A stretch of 64,000 nt of DNA from positions 62,001-126,000 of the forward strand of contig JACRBI010000024.1 in the NCBI GenBank assembly GCA_016234495.1. The letters run 5' to 3'. The translations under genes were made by a program, and so were the position numbers. The notes below the pieces were generated by a model. The model did no database searches. It was not told the origin of the DNA and was given only the letters and a program-made list of their open reading frames with translations. The DNA comes from Chloroflexota bacterium. Lineage in GTDB: Bacteria > Chloroflexota > Anaerolineae > Anaerolineales > Villigracilaceae. The stretch's first letter is position 1; each line of letters opens with the position of its first letter. Below, piece after piece: positions 55,997 to 64,000 of this stretch.

Positions 55997-57832
55997 ATGA
56001 ATAGACTTGCAGTTATCCAAAAGCGAAATTGGCCGGTATGGACGGCAGATGCCGCGGCGCTGATTGGTCTATTGGTTTATTTGATTCAGTCCATAATCTT
56101 TGCACACACTACGGTATCAAATCTTGACGAAGGGGCTTATTTACTAAAGGGTCTGCTCTTCGCCACCGGAGAGTATCGTCCATTCGAACCGGGTATATCG
56201 ACAAACAAGGCACCCCTCGCGTTCTTAATTCCGGGATATGTTCAACTTCTGTTCGGCGCGGGGTTGCGCACGGGGCGATATCTGGCTGTCTTCTTTGGCG
56301 CAATGGCGGTCATTGGCACATGGTCAGCCTCGCGCCGCATCGGAAGCAGATGGCTGGCGGCTGGGGCAGTATGGGTACTTGCGCTCAGCCCTGCAATCAT
56401 CAAGACGTACAGTGTGGGTGTTACTCAAAGTACGATCGCCTGCCTGATGGCATGGATGCTGGCGCTCTCTCTTGGAGAAAAACGGGAATACTGGCATCTG
56501 GCCTTGAGCGGCCTGCTGGCCGGACTTATGATGCTGGTCCGTCAAAATATGATGCCCGTGCTGCCGCTATTGGCGGTTTACTCATTTTGGCAGCACGGCT
56601 GGAAATCCATTGGGTTGTTGATCTCCGGCTTGACAGTGGTCGTTGCGGTTCATATGATGTATTGGCCAGAGATTCTGCAGTTATGGACCTGGGTGCCGCT
56701 CATCAACCTCCCTGCCGGAAGCAGTTATTCCGGGGGAGGCGCTCAAATATGGGACCCTGAAATTTCGACCATATCGCGGGTACTTTCCGTATTCCAATCC
56801 GTTCGTTTCCATTTTGTCGCATTGAGCGGGAGCACCATTTCCCTGCTGCTCTGGCCAAAGTTTGGCAGTTGGAAATCACGGGCTGATTTCCGCATGGGGG
56901 TGTTTTTGCTCCTCCTGTTCTGGGGGCTGGTTGTCATGCATGCCATGGCTGCAATTGGATTGGATTATTGCGTTTTTTGTTTCTCCAACTACATTTCCTT
57001 TTTCAATATCGCCGGCATCCTGCTGCTGGTCGTAGTGGCAAAGTCATGGAATTGGCATCCAGCCAGGTTAACCCAAATTCTGTTAATTTTTGTTTTCCTT
57101 ATCATTTTTACCGGCATGGGATTTTCCGCTTTTGAAGATATTGGTCCTGCGCTGCTACAGTTTCCCGCTCCAAGGATGCGCGATCTTCGCATTCTGCCGG
57201 GTTTTATCACCTGGTGGGATATTTTGTCGAACAAGTTTCATCTAAACAATAATTTGGCGATAAAATACGCATCAACCTTTTTCGGCTTCATCACTGGCTG
57301 TTTGCTCATAGCAACAGGATATTTCATTTGGCGCCGCGGGTGGCGCAGTAGAGCCGGGTTTGGCGCATTTTTCGCATCCGCAATTCTTGCGCTCGGGCTT
57401 GTCACATCGCCCATTTTGCACGGAAGCGCAGGGATACAAGATTGCAATTCTGACCTAATCCTTGCCAACGAACAGATCGGCAGCCACTTAAGAGACATCA
57501 TCCCCCAGGATAGCTCAGTTTATTGGGATGGCGGTCTTTCGGGCGCTCCGCTTTTATACCTGCCTGGAGTGAATGTTTTCCCGGCACAGATGAACAGCTC
57601 ATATTCCTTTATTCGCAGCGGCGATACCGCAGAAGTAAACAGGTTTGGCTTCTGGAATGAGGAACTGGCCGCTGAATGGAAAGCGAGCGCTGATTTTTTC
57701 ATCATCGAAACTGAACGGTACGGCGGCTGGAAAGACTTCTTCACCCCGGATAAATTTGTTGAATATCAACGTTCCCCTGTGGGGACATCTTGTTTAAAAG
57801 ATTCTCAATTGCGCATCTTTCGTAGGAAATAA
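55997..57832 (+). CDS. GT39/ArnT-like polytopic membrane glycosyltransferase
   Basis: This 611-residue protein has about 12 transmembrane helices. The first periplasmic loop reads V-S-N-L-D-E-G-A-Y-L-L-K-G-L and P-G-I-S-T-N-K-A-P-L-A-F, the N-x-D-E-x-x-Y ... K-x-P pattern of the PMT_2/GT39 superfamily, with a likely catalytic Asp-Glu. The soluble C-terminus (about 490-611) lies outside and contains D-S-S-V-Y-W-D-G-G-L-S-G-A-P. Such enzymes transfer sugars from polyprenyl-phosphate donors. Its stop is immediately followed by the ATG of a DPM1-like GT2, a natural supplier of that donor. Confidence 0.75.
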   Translation: MNRLAVIQKRNWPVWTADAAALIGLLVYLIQSIIFAHTTVSNLDEGAYLLKGLLFATGEYRPFEPGISTNKAPLAFLIPGYVQLLFGAGLRTGRYLAVFFGAMAVIGTWSASRRIGSRWLAAGAVWVLALSPAIIKTYSVGVTQSTIACLMAWMLALSLGEKREYWHLALSGLLAGLMMLVRQNMMPVLPLLAVYSFWQHGWKSIGLLISGLTVVVAVHMMYWPEILQLWTWVPLINLPAGSSYSGGGAQIWDPEISTISRVLSVFQSVRFHFVALSGSTISLLLWPKFGSWKSRADFRMGVFLLLLFWGLVVMHAMAAIGLDYCVFCFSNYISFFNIAGILLLVVVAKSWNWHPARLTQILLIFVFLIIFTGMGFSAFEDIGPALLQFPAPRMRDLRILPGFITWWDILSNKFHLNNNLAIKYASTFFGFITGCLLIATGYFIWRRGWRSRAGFGAFFASAILALGLVTSPILHGSAGIQDCNSDLILANEQIGSHLRDIIPQDSSVYWDGGLSGAPLLYLPGVNVFPAQMNSSYSFIRSGDTAEVNRFGFWNEELAAEWKASADFFIIETERYGGWKDFFTPDKFVEYQRSPVGTSCLKDSQLRIFRRK

Positions 57833-58795
57833 ATGAACCTCTCACTCATCATCCCAGTCTATAACGAACAGGACACTCTGCCTCTTTTATTCGACGCGGT
57901 CTACAAGACCATGAATGAACTCAACCAATCATGGGAAGCGATCCTCGTCGATGACGGCAGCCGCGACAACAGCTTGTCCGTCCTCAAAGAATATGCGGAA
58001 AAAGACCCCCGGCATGTTCGGGTGATCTCTTTTCGGCGGAACTTTGGTCAGACCCCCGCCATTGCCGCAGGGCTGGACTACGCTCAGGGCGAGATCATCG
58101 TTCTGCTCGATGCAGACATGCAAAACGATCCCGCCGACATCCCGATGATGCTCGCCAAACTTGACGAAGGCTATGACCTCGTCAGCGGCTGGCGCAAATA
58201 CCGCAAGGATAACGTCATCACCCGCAACCTGCCGTCCATGATGGCAAACTGGCTCATCTCACGCGTGACCGGAGTCCATTTGCATGACTACGGCTGCACA
58301 CTCAAAGCTTATCGCCGTGATGTGCTCGAAGGTTTCCGACTCTATGGCGAGATGCACCGCTTCATCCCGGTCTTCGCAAGTTCGGTCGGCGCGAAAATCA
58401 CCGAAGTGCCGGTCCGCCACCACGCGCGGAAGTTCGGAAAGACCAAGTACGGCCTTGAACGCACGGTCAAAGTCATTCTCGATCTGTTTACCGTAAAATT
58501 CCTCGTGGCTTTTGCCTCAAAACCCATCTACCTCTTTGGCGGGACGGGCGGACTGCTTATGGCCATCAGCACCGTCATCATGATCTATTTGCTCATCCGC
58601 CGCGTTTTCTTTTTCGTTGGCGTCACAGGCTCGCCGCTCTTTATCATCAGCGCGATGTTCTTCATCCTTGGCTTTCAATCCATGCTGATGGGGCTGATCG
58701 CGGAATTGCTTGTCCGCACTTATCACGAATCGCAACGCAAGCCAACGTACACCATCCGCACCATGCTCAACCTCGAACAGGACCCTCGTGACTAA
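57833..58795 (+). CDS. dolichol-phosphate-mannose-synthase-like GT2 glycosyltransferase
   Basis: The catalytic GT2 domain (about 1-230) of this 320-residue protein has SLIIPVYNEQDTL, LVDDGSRDNS, LDADMQNDPADI (D-x-D metal site), VSGWRKYRKDN and V-P-V-R-H-H-A-R-K-F-G-K-T-K-Y-G. Two C-terminal transmembrane helices (about 238-262 and 272-298) anchor it, as in ArnC, GtrB and DPM-type enzymes. It should make polyprenyl-phosphate sugar on the cytoplasmic face. The ATG abuts the TAA of the GT39-like gene, and the next gene's GTG overlaps its stop by eight bases, so the three are tightly coupled. Confidence 0.88.
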   Translation: MNLSLIIPVYNEQDTLPLLFDAVYKTMNELNQSWEAILVDDGSRDNSLSVLKEYAEKDPRHVRVISFRRNFGQTPAIAAGLDYAQGEIIVLLDADMQNDPADIPMMLAKLDEGYDLVSGWRKYRKDNVITRNLPSMMANWLISRVTGVHLHDYGCTLKAYRRDVLEGFRLYGEMHRFIPVFASSVGAKITEVPVRHHARKFGKTKYGLERTVKVILDLFTVKFLVAFASKPIYLFGGTGGLLMAISTVIMIYLLIRRVFFFVGVTGSPLFIISAMFFILGFQSMLMGLIAELLVRTYHESQRKPTYTIRTMLNLEQDPRD

Positions 58796-59693
58796 ATGGC
58801 TCGGTGAAAATCGCCAGACCATCATCCGCGCACTGGGCAGCATTCTGGCATTGGCGCTCCTGATCATCTTGCTGGAAGAAGAGGGAGACGGGAAACTTTT
58901 CTCAGCGCTCAGACGCGTTTCAATTGGATATTTCCTCGCGGCGATCGTTGCGCTCACCATCTCGCGCCTGTTCTCCACTGCCCGCTGGCACATCCTGCTC
59001 AAATCAGCCGGCGTGGAAATTTCCTTCCTCCGCTCAGTCATGTTGACCTTTACCGGCAACTTCTCATCCAATTTTTTACCGACAACCATCGGCGGAGATG
59101 TGGTTCGGCTGGCCGGCGCGATGCAGCTGGGCTATGACCGCGCCATCTGCCTCGCCTCGCTCGTTGCCGACCGTTTGATTGGTCTGGCAGGAATGAGCAT
59201 TGCCCTCCCTTTGGGTTTGATCCCCGTCCTCTCGCTTGGCAATGGAGCCTCGCAATCCATCGCAATCTCAGCCTTGATTCAAAAAGGCATGGATTTTGCC
59301 AAGCGCACATTTGAGTCGTTTTCCATCTGGCTGAAAAAGCCGCTCGCGCTGACCAGTTCCCTGCTTGCCACTTTTGGCAACATGGCATTTATCTATCTGG
59401 CAGTTTATTTTCTTTTGCTTGGCATCGATCACCCTGTTTCCTACTGGCTGGTCGCAGGTTTATACACACTGACCTACTTCGTAACGCTTGTTCCCATTTC
59501 CATCAACGGGCTGGGTGTGCAGGAACTCACCATGACCTTCCTGCTGATCCAATTGGGCGGGCTTAGCTCCTCCGAAAGCGCCACCATTGCCCTGTTGACC
59601 CGCGCTCTTTTCATTATCACCAGCCTGCCCGGCGCGTTCTTCCTGCCGTCCATTCTTGCGGAAATGAATAGCAAAAAAACCTCTCCAAAATGA
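58788..59693 (+). CDS. LPG-synthase-TM / flippase-like membrane protein
   Basis: This 302-residue protein starts from a GTG at 58788 that overlaps the GT2 stop (GTGACTAA); AGGA lies just upstream. An earlier in-frame ATG at 58710 would lie deep in the GT2 gene. About seven to eight transmembrane helices are seen, with NFSSNFLPTTIGGDVVRLAGA and P-I-S-I-N-G-L-G-V-Q-E, the two hallmarks of the lysylphosphatidylglycerol-synthetase TM (UPF0104/DUF2029-like flippase) family. Proteins of this type often sit next to polyprenyl-phosphate-sugar synthases and may flip their products across the membrane. That fits its position here. Confidence 0.83.
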   Translation: MTKWLGENRQTIIRALGSILALALLIILLEEEGDGKLFSALRRVSIGYFLAAIVALTISRLFSTARWHILLKSAGVEISFLRSVMLTFTGNFSSNFLPTTIGGDVVRLAGAMQLGYDRAICLASLVADRLIGLAGMSIALPLGLIPVLSLGNGASQSIAISALIQKGMDFAKRTFESFSIWLKKPLALTSSLLATFGNMAFIYLAVYFLLLGIDHPVSYWLVAGLYTLTYFVTLVPISINGLGVQELTMTFLLIQLGGLSSSESATIALLTRALFIITSLPGAFFLPSILAEMNSKKTSPK

Positions 59694-59787
59694 TCTCGTC
59701 CTGCCCGGCGTAAAAGATGGATTCAACATAGATTTATGGTTGCCAGCACTGATCATCAAAACCCCAACAGCCGAAAGAGAATATAAA

Positions 59788-61749
59788 GTGGAAGAGACAT
59801 CTCCTAAAATTTTCTGGAAAACATTTACTGGCCTCATCATCCTGATAAGCGCTCTGGCACTTTACCAGACCGTTCAACGGGTGCTGGAATTGGATGTTGT
59901 CCTCTGGCGCTCCAAGTGGATTTTCCCTCTGGGTCTATTTGCGCTTAATTTCATTCTGGGTTTTTTTGCGCTAAAACGTCTCTCATCTGCAAATGGGAAC
60001 CGCTGGATCGAGAAGCTTGAAATCATCCCGGGCAACAAGTTGTTGGGGCTGGCTCTTGTTGCAATTGGCTTCTCTCTGACCTGGCTGGCAAGATTATTCC
60101 TGTTCGGCAATATCCTTCCACAAACTGCACCCATTTTCTGGGTCTTTCTTTGGGCAAGCATTCTCCAGGTTCTCGGCTTGAAGTTGATCACCGGACGCCA
60201 ATGGCATGTCCTCTTCGCCCTTGTCATCCTCGCGCAGGGAGTGATCTATAAAATCTACGGTCATTTGACCATCGTCACTGATTACCCCTTCTCCATCGGA
60301 TATTCCGAAGCCAGCCGCCATTATTACGCCTCGATGTTTTTTTCAGAACGGCTGTATGGATTGAAATTACCGCTGCCGTTTTTACATCCGACCCGTTATT
60401 TTTTGTTATCGCTCCCCTTCATCGTTGAAGGCTTGCCGCTCTGGTTTCATCGCATGTGGCAGGCATTGTTGTGGATCGGGCTTACCGCCGCATCGGCCAG
60501 CTTATTATCCCGCCGCCTGCATCTGAACAGGTGGATGAGTTTTTTCGTTGCAGCATGGGCTTTCTTGTTTTTTCTACAAGGCGCGGTTTATTACCATCTT
60601 CAAGTTTGCGTCATCCTGATTCTTGCCGGAGTCTCGGCGCGGAATCTCAAGCGGTCTTTCATTTTCATATTACTCGCCTCCATTTGGGCCGGGGCGAGCC
60701 GCGTAAACTGGTTCCCGGTTCCCGCCATGCTTGCGATTGCAATCTACATACTCGAAACGCCGGTCGGAGATAAAGGCTGGCGTTATTGGGTGACGCCCAT
60801 TCTCTGGGGAGTATGTGGGGTCGGGTTTGCAGTTGCCTCCCAATTCATTTACATCAGCATTTCAGGGAACGCGGATAACAGCGCTTTTGGATCTAGTTTT
60901 ACCTCTGATTTATTGTGGAACAGATTACTTCCCAATGAAACTTACTCGTTGGGTGTGTTGCCTGGATTGCTTTTCATTTCTGTGCCGCTACTCTTTGCAA
61001 TGGCTCAAATGCTGCGAAAAAAAACTTCCCATTTACATCCTTTACGCTGGCTCGCGCTTCTGGCTCTTCTGACTGTTCTTTTTCTTGGCGGGCTGGTCGT
61101 CAGTACAAAGATCGGCGGCGGCGGCGACTTGCACAACCTCGACGCGTTCCTTGTCATGTTGGCGCTCATTACATCTTCATTTTTCGCAGAGCGAGTTGTC
61201 GGCGAGGAAAAGTCGAACCCTGCCTGGGGACAGATTCGCTGGCCGGTCACAGTGGCAGCCATGCTCATCCCGATTGGATTCGCAATTCCGCAAATTAGAT
61301 TCGTTCACAGCTACGATCATGTCCTCGCTGAAAAAGATATCCGGAAATTACAGCAGGTCGCTTTGGAAGCCGCCAACAATGGCGGCGAAGTATTGTTCGT
61401 GACAGAACGCCAGCTTCTAACCTTTGATGAGTTGAAAAATATCCCGCTCACGCCGGACTATGAACAGATCGAATTAATGGAAATGGCCATGTCCGGCAAC
61501 CGTGATTATTTAAAGAATTTTTACGCAGACCTGCACGCACATCGTTTTGCCATCATCATTGCGAAGAAACAAAAAAGTGAAATGAAGAAAAGGGGGGCTT
61601 TCATGGAGGAAGATAATGCCTGGGTGCGTTATGTGGGCGCTCCGCTCTTGTGTGAATACTATCCGATTGATTCACTGGAATTGGAAAACATTCAAATTTT
61701 TATACCCCGTTCTGATTTGCCAGCCTGCAAAGACCCTTTTTCGGAATGA
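59788..61749 (+). CDS. large polytopic membrane protein of the glycan locus, unknown family
   Basis: The protein has 653 residues from a GTG at 59788, with AGAGA about 8 bases upstream; a TTG at 59740 gives 669. About 13 transmembrane helices are present. The second periplasmic loop holds S-E-A-S-R-H-Y-Y-A-S-M-F and L-H-P-T-R-Y-F-L-L-S-L-P, reminiscent of but not clearly matching GT-C loops. K-I-G-G-G-G-D-L-H-N-L-D-A-F lies in another outer loop. The C-terminal ~130 residues are soluble. It is probably a lipid-linked-sugar transferase, given its neighbours, but this is inference from context and topology only. Confidence 0.6.
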   Translation: MEETSPKIFWKTFTGLIILISALALYQTVQRVLELDVVLWRSKWIFPLGLFALNFILGFFALKRLSSANGNRWIEKLEIIPGNKLLGLALVAIGFSLTWLARLFLFGNILPQTAPIFWVFLWASILQVLGLKLITGRQWHVLFALVILAQGVIYKIYGHLTIVTDYPFSIGYSEASRHYYASMFFSERLYGLKLPLPFLHPTRYFLLSLPFIVEGLPLWFHRMWQALLWIGLTAASASLLSRRLHLNRWMSFFVAAWAFLFFLQGAVYYHLQVCVILILAGVSARNLKRSFIFILLASIWAGASRVNWFPVPAMLAIAIYILETPVGDKGWRYWVTPILWGVCGVGFAVASQFIYISISGNADNSAFGSSFTSDLLWNRLLPNETYSLGVLPGLLFISVPLLFAMAQMLRKKTSHLHPLRWLALLALLTVLFLGGLVVSTKIGGGGDLHNLDAFLVMLALITSSFFAERVVGEEKSNPAWGQIRWPVTVAAMLIPIGFAIPQIRFVHSYDHVLAEKDIRKLQQVALEAANNGGEVLFVTERQLLTFDELKNIPLTPDYEQIELMEMAMSGNRDYLKNFYADLHAHRFAIIIAKKQKSEMKKRGAFMEEDNAWVRYVGAPLLCEYYPIDSLELENIQIFIPRSDLPACKDPFSE

Positions 61750-61758
61750 ACTTATTGC

Positions 61759-62892
61759 ATGCAGATCCTTACGATTATCTATGAATTTCCACCCATCGGA
61801 GGTGGAGGCGGCAGGGCGGCCTACGACATCTGCAAAGAACTTGCCGCGCGCGGATATGATGTGACCGTGCTGACCGCGCACATGGATGGATTACCGCTTG
61901 AAGAATTTAAGGATGGAATTCGCCTGATACGGATTTCTTCCTTGCGGACAGAATCATTCCGCGCAAGTTTTTTCACCATGCTGGCATACGTTCTCGCTGG
62001 ACTTTGGGCTGGTCTGCGTTTAATTCGGCTTTACCGCCCCGATATCATTCACACCCACTTCGCCGTCCCATCCGGCGCCCTCGCGTGGGCATTATCCATT
62101 TTGAGCGGCCTGCCTTATGTGTTGACCGCGCATTTAGGCGATGTGCCCGGCGGCGTTCCGGAAAAAACAGGCCAGTGGTTCCGCTGGCTTGAACCGTTCA
62201 CAAAGCCCATTTGGAAGCGCGCAAAAAAAGTGGCGGCTGTCAGTGAATTTACCCGTCAACTTGCTTTACAGCACTATTCCGTGAATGTCAGCGTGATACC
62301 CAATGGCGTGGATGTAAAACACCTTGCCATATCTGATGTAAAAGTCAACCAGCCTCCGCAGATTATTTTCGCCGGGCGTTTTGTGCATCAGAAAAACCCA
62401 ATTGCCATCGTGCATATCCTTTCCCAGCTAAAAGACCTTGACTGGCAGTGTACAATGTTGGGCGACGGCCCAATGCTTGAGGATGTAAAACAGGAGATTG
62501 AGAAGGCCGGCTTGAACAAGCGGTTCAGCCTGCCTGGTTGGGTCACGCCTGAAGAGGTGTTGGAGCATTTCTCGAAAAGCGATATTCTATTTATGCCGTC
62601 ATTTTCTGAAGGGCTGCCGGTCGTTGGCGTGCAGGCGCTTGCCAAAGGGCTTGCCATTGTCGCGAGTAGAATCGGCGGCTTTATGGATCTGGTGGATGAA
62701 AACAGGAACGGTTATTTAATTGACGTGCGAGACAATTTCGCCTTCGCGGAAAAACTGCGCATGATTATTTCCAACCCGCCGCTCCTTTTGCAATTGCGTG
62801 AGGCTAGCTTGAAAAAATCACAGGATTTTGACATTCAAAAAATAGCCGATCGGTATCAAACAATATTTCAGGAAGTATTGAATGTCAATTAA
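61759..62892 (+). CDS. GT4-family glycosyltransferase
   Basis: This 377-residue GT-B fold enzyme has an N-terminal acceptor domain starting LTIIYEFPPIGGGGGRAAYD with the glycine-rich loop, D-I-I-H-T-H-F-A, and the linker V-S-E-F-T-R-Q. The donor domain has VIPNGVDV, IIFAGRFVHQKNP, FMPSFSEGLPVVGVQALAKGL with the E-x7-E-like donor motif (Glu in S-E-G-L-P) and the second acidic position replaced within Q-A-L-A. It should add a hexose to a lipid-linked oligosaccharide. Its end overlaps wecB by 11 bases. Confidence 0.88.
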   Translation: MQILTIIYEFPPIGGGGGRAAYDICKELAARGYDVTVLTAHMDGLPLEEFKDGIRLIRISSLRTESFRASFFTMLAYVLAGLWAGLRLIRLYRPDIIHTHFAVPSGALAWALSILSGLPYVLTAHLGDVPGGVPEKTGQWFRWLEPFTKPIWKRAKKVAAVSEFTRQLALQHYSVNVSVIPNGVDVKHLAISDVKVNQPPQIIFAGRFVHQKNPIAIVHILSQLKDLDWQCTMLGDGPMLEDVKQEIEKAGLNKRFSLPGWVTPEEVLEHFSKSDILFMPSFSEGLPVVGVQALAKGLAIVASRIGGFMDLVDENRNGYLIDVRDNFAFAEKLRMIISNPPLLLQLREASLKKSQDFDIQKIADRYQTIFQEVLNVN

Positions 62893-63952
62893 AACCATTG
62901 TTTCCATTGTAGGCGCGCGTCCCCAGTTTATAAAATCTGCGCCGGTTTCGCGCGCGCTAGCCTCTGAATTCAGGGAGGTTTTAATTCACACTGGCCAGCA
63001 TTATGACTACGGAATGTCTGATATATTCTTCTCCGAAATGGAAATGCGCCCGCCTGATTTTAATTTGGGAATTGGGGGCGGTTCGCACGGCGAGCAGACA
63101 GGAAAAATGCTTATCGGACTGGAAAAATTTTTCAACGAAGCAAAGCCCGATTGCGTGCTGGTATATGGAGATACGAATTCAACTCTGGCCGGGGCTCTTG
63201 CAGCTGCCAAGGCGCAGATTCCGCTTGCGCATGTGGAAGCAGGCTTGAGGTCATATAACCGAGCGATGCCGGAAGAGCTCAATCGCGTGTTGACTGACCA
63301 CGTATCCACCCTGTTATTCTGCCCCACTGATGTGGCGGTTGAAAATCTGGTGAAGGAGGGAATTACAAAAGGCGTCCATCGTGTTGGCGATGTGATGTAT
63401 GACGCGCTACTTCATAATTTGGAAGTGGCTCGTAAAAAATCACAAATCCAGAAAAAACTTGATTTAAAAAAAGGCAGGTACGCGCTGGCTACTGTTCATC
63501 GGGCTGCCAACACAGATGACAAGGAGCGCATGCAATCGATCTTGAGCGCGCTCAGACAGCTTTCTTCGCGCGTTGTTTTTCCCGTGCATCCGCGGACGCG
63601 TAAAATGATGCAGGAGTGGGGAGTGTCTGCCAGCTCAAATGTGTCGATGATTGAGCCTGTGGGTTATTTTGACATGCTTGCTTTGCAGGAAAATTCAAAT
63701 TGTATTTTGACCGATTCAGGCGGAGTGCAGAAGGAAGCCTATCTTGCAGGAGTGCGCTGTATTACTCTACGGGAGGAAACCGAGTGGGTGGAAACGGTTG
63801 CCGCAGGCTGGAACCGGCTCGCAGGCGTGGACGAGAAGTTGATCGTTGACCTGTTTGAAAACTGGTTTCCGAAAAGCGAGCGCGCACCTTTGTATGGTGA
63901 TGGTCACTCTGCAAAACAAATTTGTGAGATTCTTTCAAACTCGTTGAAATAA
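62882..63952 (+). CDS. wecB: UDP-N-acetylglucosamine 2-epimerase, non-hydrolysing
   Basis: WecB interconverts UDP-GlcNAc and UDP-ManNAc for surface polysaccharides. The 356-residue product has VSIVGARPQFIKSAPVSRAL, IHTGQHYDYGMSD, VYGDTNSTLAGALAAAK, HVEAGLRSYNRAMPEE, RVLTDHVS, FPVHPRTRKMM, LTDSGGVQKEAY and LREETEWVETV, all conserved in the family. The start overlaps the end of the GT4 gene by 11 bases, so they are translationally coupled. UDP-ManNAc dehydrogenase (wecC) or a transferase may lie beyond the right edge. No further gene starts before the window ends. Confidence 0.95.
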   Translation: MSIKTIVSIVGARPQFIKSAPVSRALASEFREVLIHTGQHYDYGMSDIFFSEMEMRPPDFNLGIGGGSHGEQTGKMLIGLEKFFNEAKPDCVLVYGDTNSTLAGALAAAKAQIPLAHVEAGLRSYNRAMPEELNRVLTDHVSTLLFCPTDVAVENLVKEGITKGVHRVGDVMYDALLHNLEVARKKSQIQKKLDLKKGRYALATVHRAANTDDKERMQSILSALRQLSSRVVFPVHPRTRKMMQEWGVSASSNVSMIEPVGYFDMLALQENSNCILTDSGGVQKEAYLAGVRCITLREETEWVETVAAGWNRLAGVDEKLIVDLFENWFPKSERAPLYGDGHSAKQICEILSNSLK

Positions 63953-64000
63953 AATCCTTCAAACCTTTTTTCACTTGACAGGGATTGTTTTCCATGCGAG

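Noticed and set aside
63953-64000. Promoter with TTGACA near the right edge
   Set aside because: TTGACA is present but the -10 region reads poorly and the window ends before a gene start.

Overview
The window reads as a chromosomal segment of a member of the Chloroflexota, most likely class Anaerolineae. This is inferred from gene content: lipoproteins with Thr/Pro/Ala-rich stalks, an NBR1-type Ig domain in two of them, a MutL-like ASKHA ATPase locked to zinc-ribbon and membrane genes of a type I associate with this group, and many small palindromic 'word' repeats between genes. No rRNA, phage gene, transposase or CRISPR array is visible. Two tRNA genes are present (Leu-CAA and Arg-CCT). Nearly all of the window is protein-coding, and genes sit in short same-strand runs.

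Layout. 1-5.2 kb: the 3' end of a gene cut by the window edge, a small membrane protein, an SMR exporter, a multidrug-type ABC exporter, a DUF1801 protein and a 7TM-PAS-GGDEF diguanylate cyclase. 5.2-13.5 kb: a cell-surface protein with an LPNTG sorting signal, then seven minus-strand genes joined by 4-nt overlaps or 0-3-nt gaps. These encode a small helical protein, a DUF6754-like membrane-anchored protein, two polytopic membrane proteins, a zinc-ribbon protein carrying 13 PxWL motifs, a MutL-like ATPase and a beta-barrel-sandwich protein. This is the best candidate here for an undescribed system. 13.6-18.6 kb: glgC with a 35-residue membrane peptide in front, tRNA-Leu, ychF, pepF and tRNA-Arg. 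18.7-21.7 kb: lipB and a DprE1/DprE2-like pair. 21.8-30.7 kb: a GAF-GGDEF protein, a YegS-like lipid kinase, an XPB-N-terminal-like protein, kbl, an IscR-like Rrf2 regulator with a visible promoter and operator, hutU and a phosphodiesterase.

30.9-41.7 kb: an AEC transporter, a secreted gluzincin, acylphosphatase, radC, a Tyr-rich lipoprotein, an AAC(6')-like acetyltransferase, a PRPP synthetase, PolX, a GT-C-like membrane protein, a YdcZ transporter and a lysoplasmalogenase. 41.8-48.2 kb: a minus-strand run of pcrA, an acyltransferase, a Nudix hydrolase, a sugar nucleotidyltransferase, a small protein and an aminotransferase. 48.3-52.9 kb: mscL with a zinc-ribbon tail, two NBR1-Ig lipoproteins flanking a LytM peptidase, and lysine 2,3-aminomutase. 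53.1-64 kb: a plus-strand surface-polysaccharide locus containing GT-C-like membrane proteins, gmd, a dolichol-phosphate-mannose-synthase-like GT2, a flippase-like membrane protein, a GT4 transferase and wecB. It probably continues past the right edge.

The genome also carries many small inverted or direct repeats made of recurring words. They lie mostly between genes, but three lie in frame inside coding sequences (ABC exporter, XPB-like protein, nucleotidyltransferase). Family names below come from reading motifs in the translations; no database search was run.
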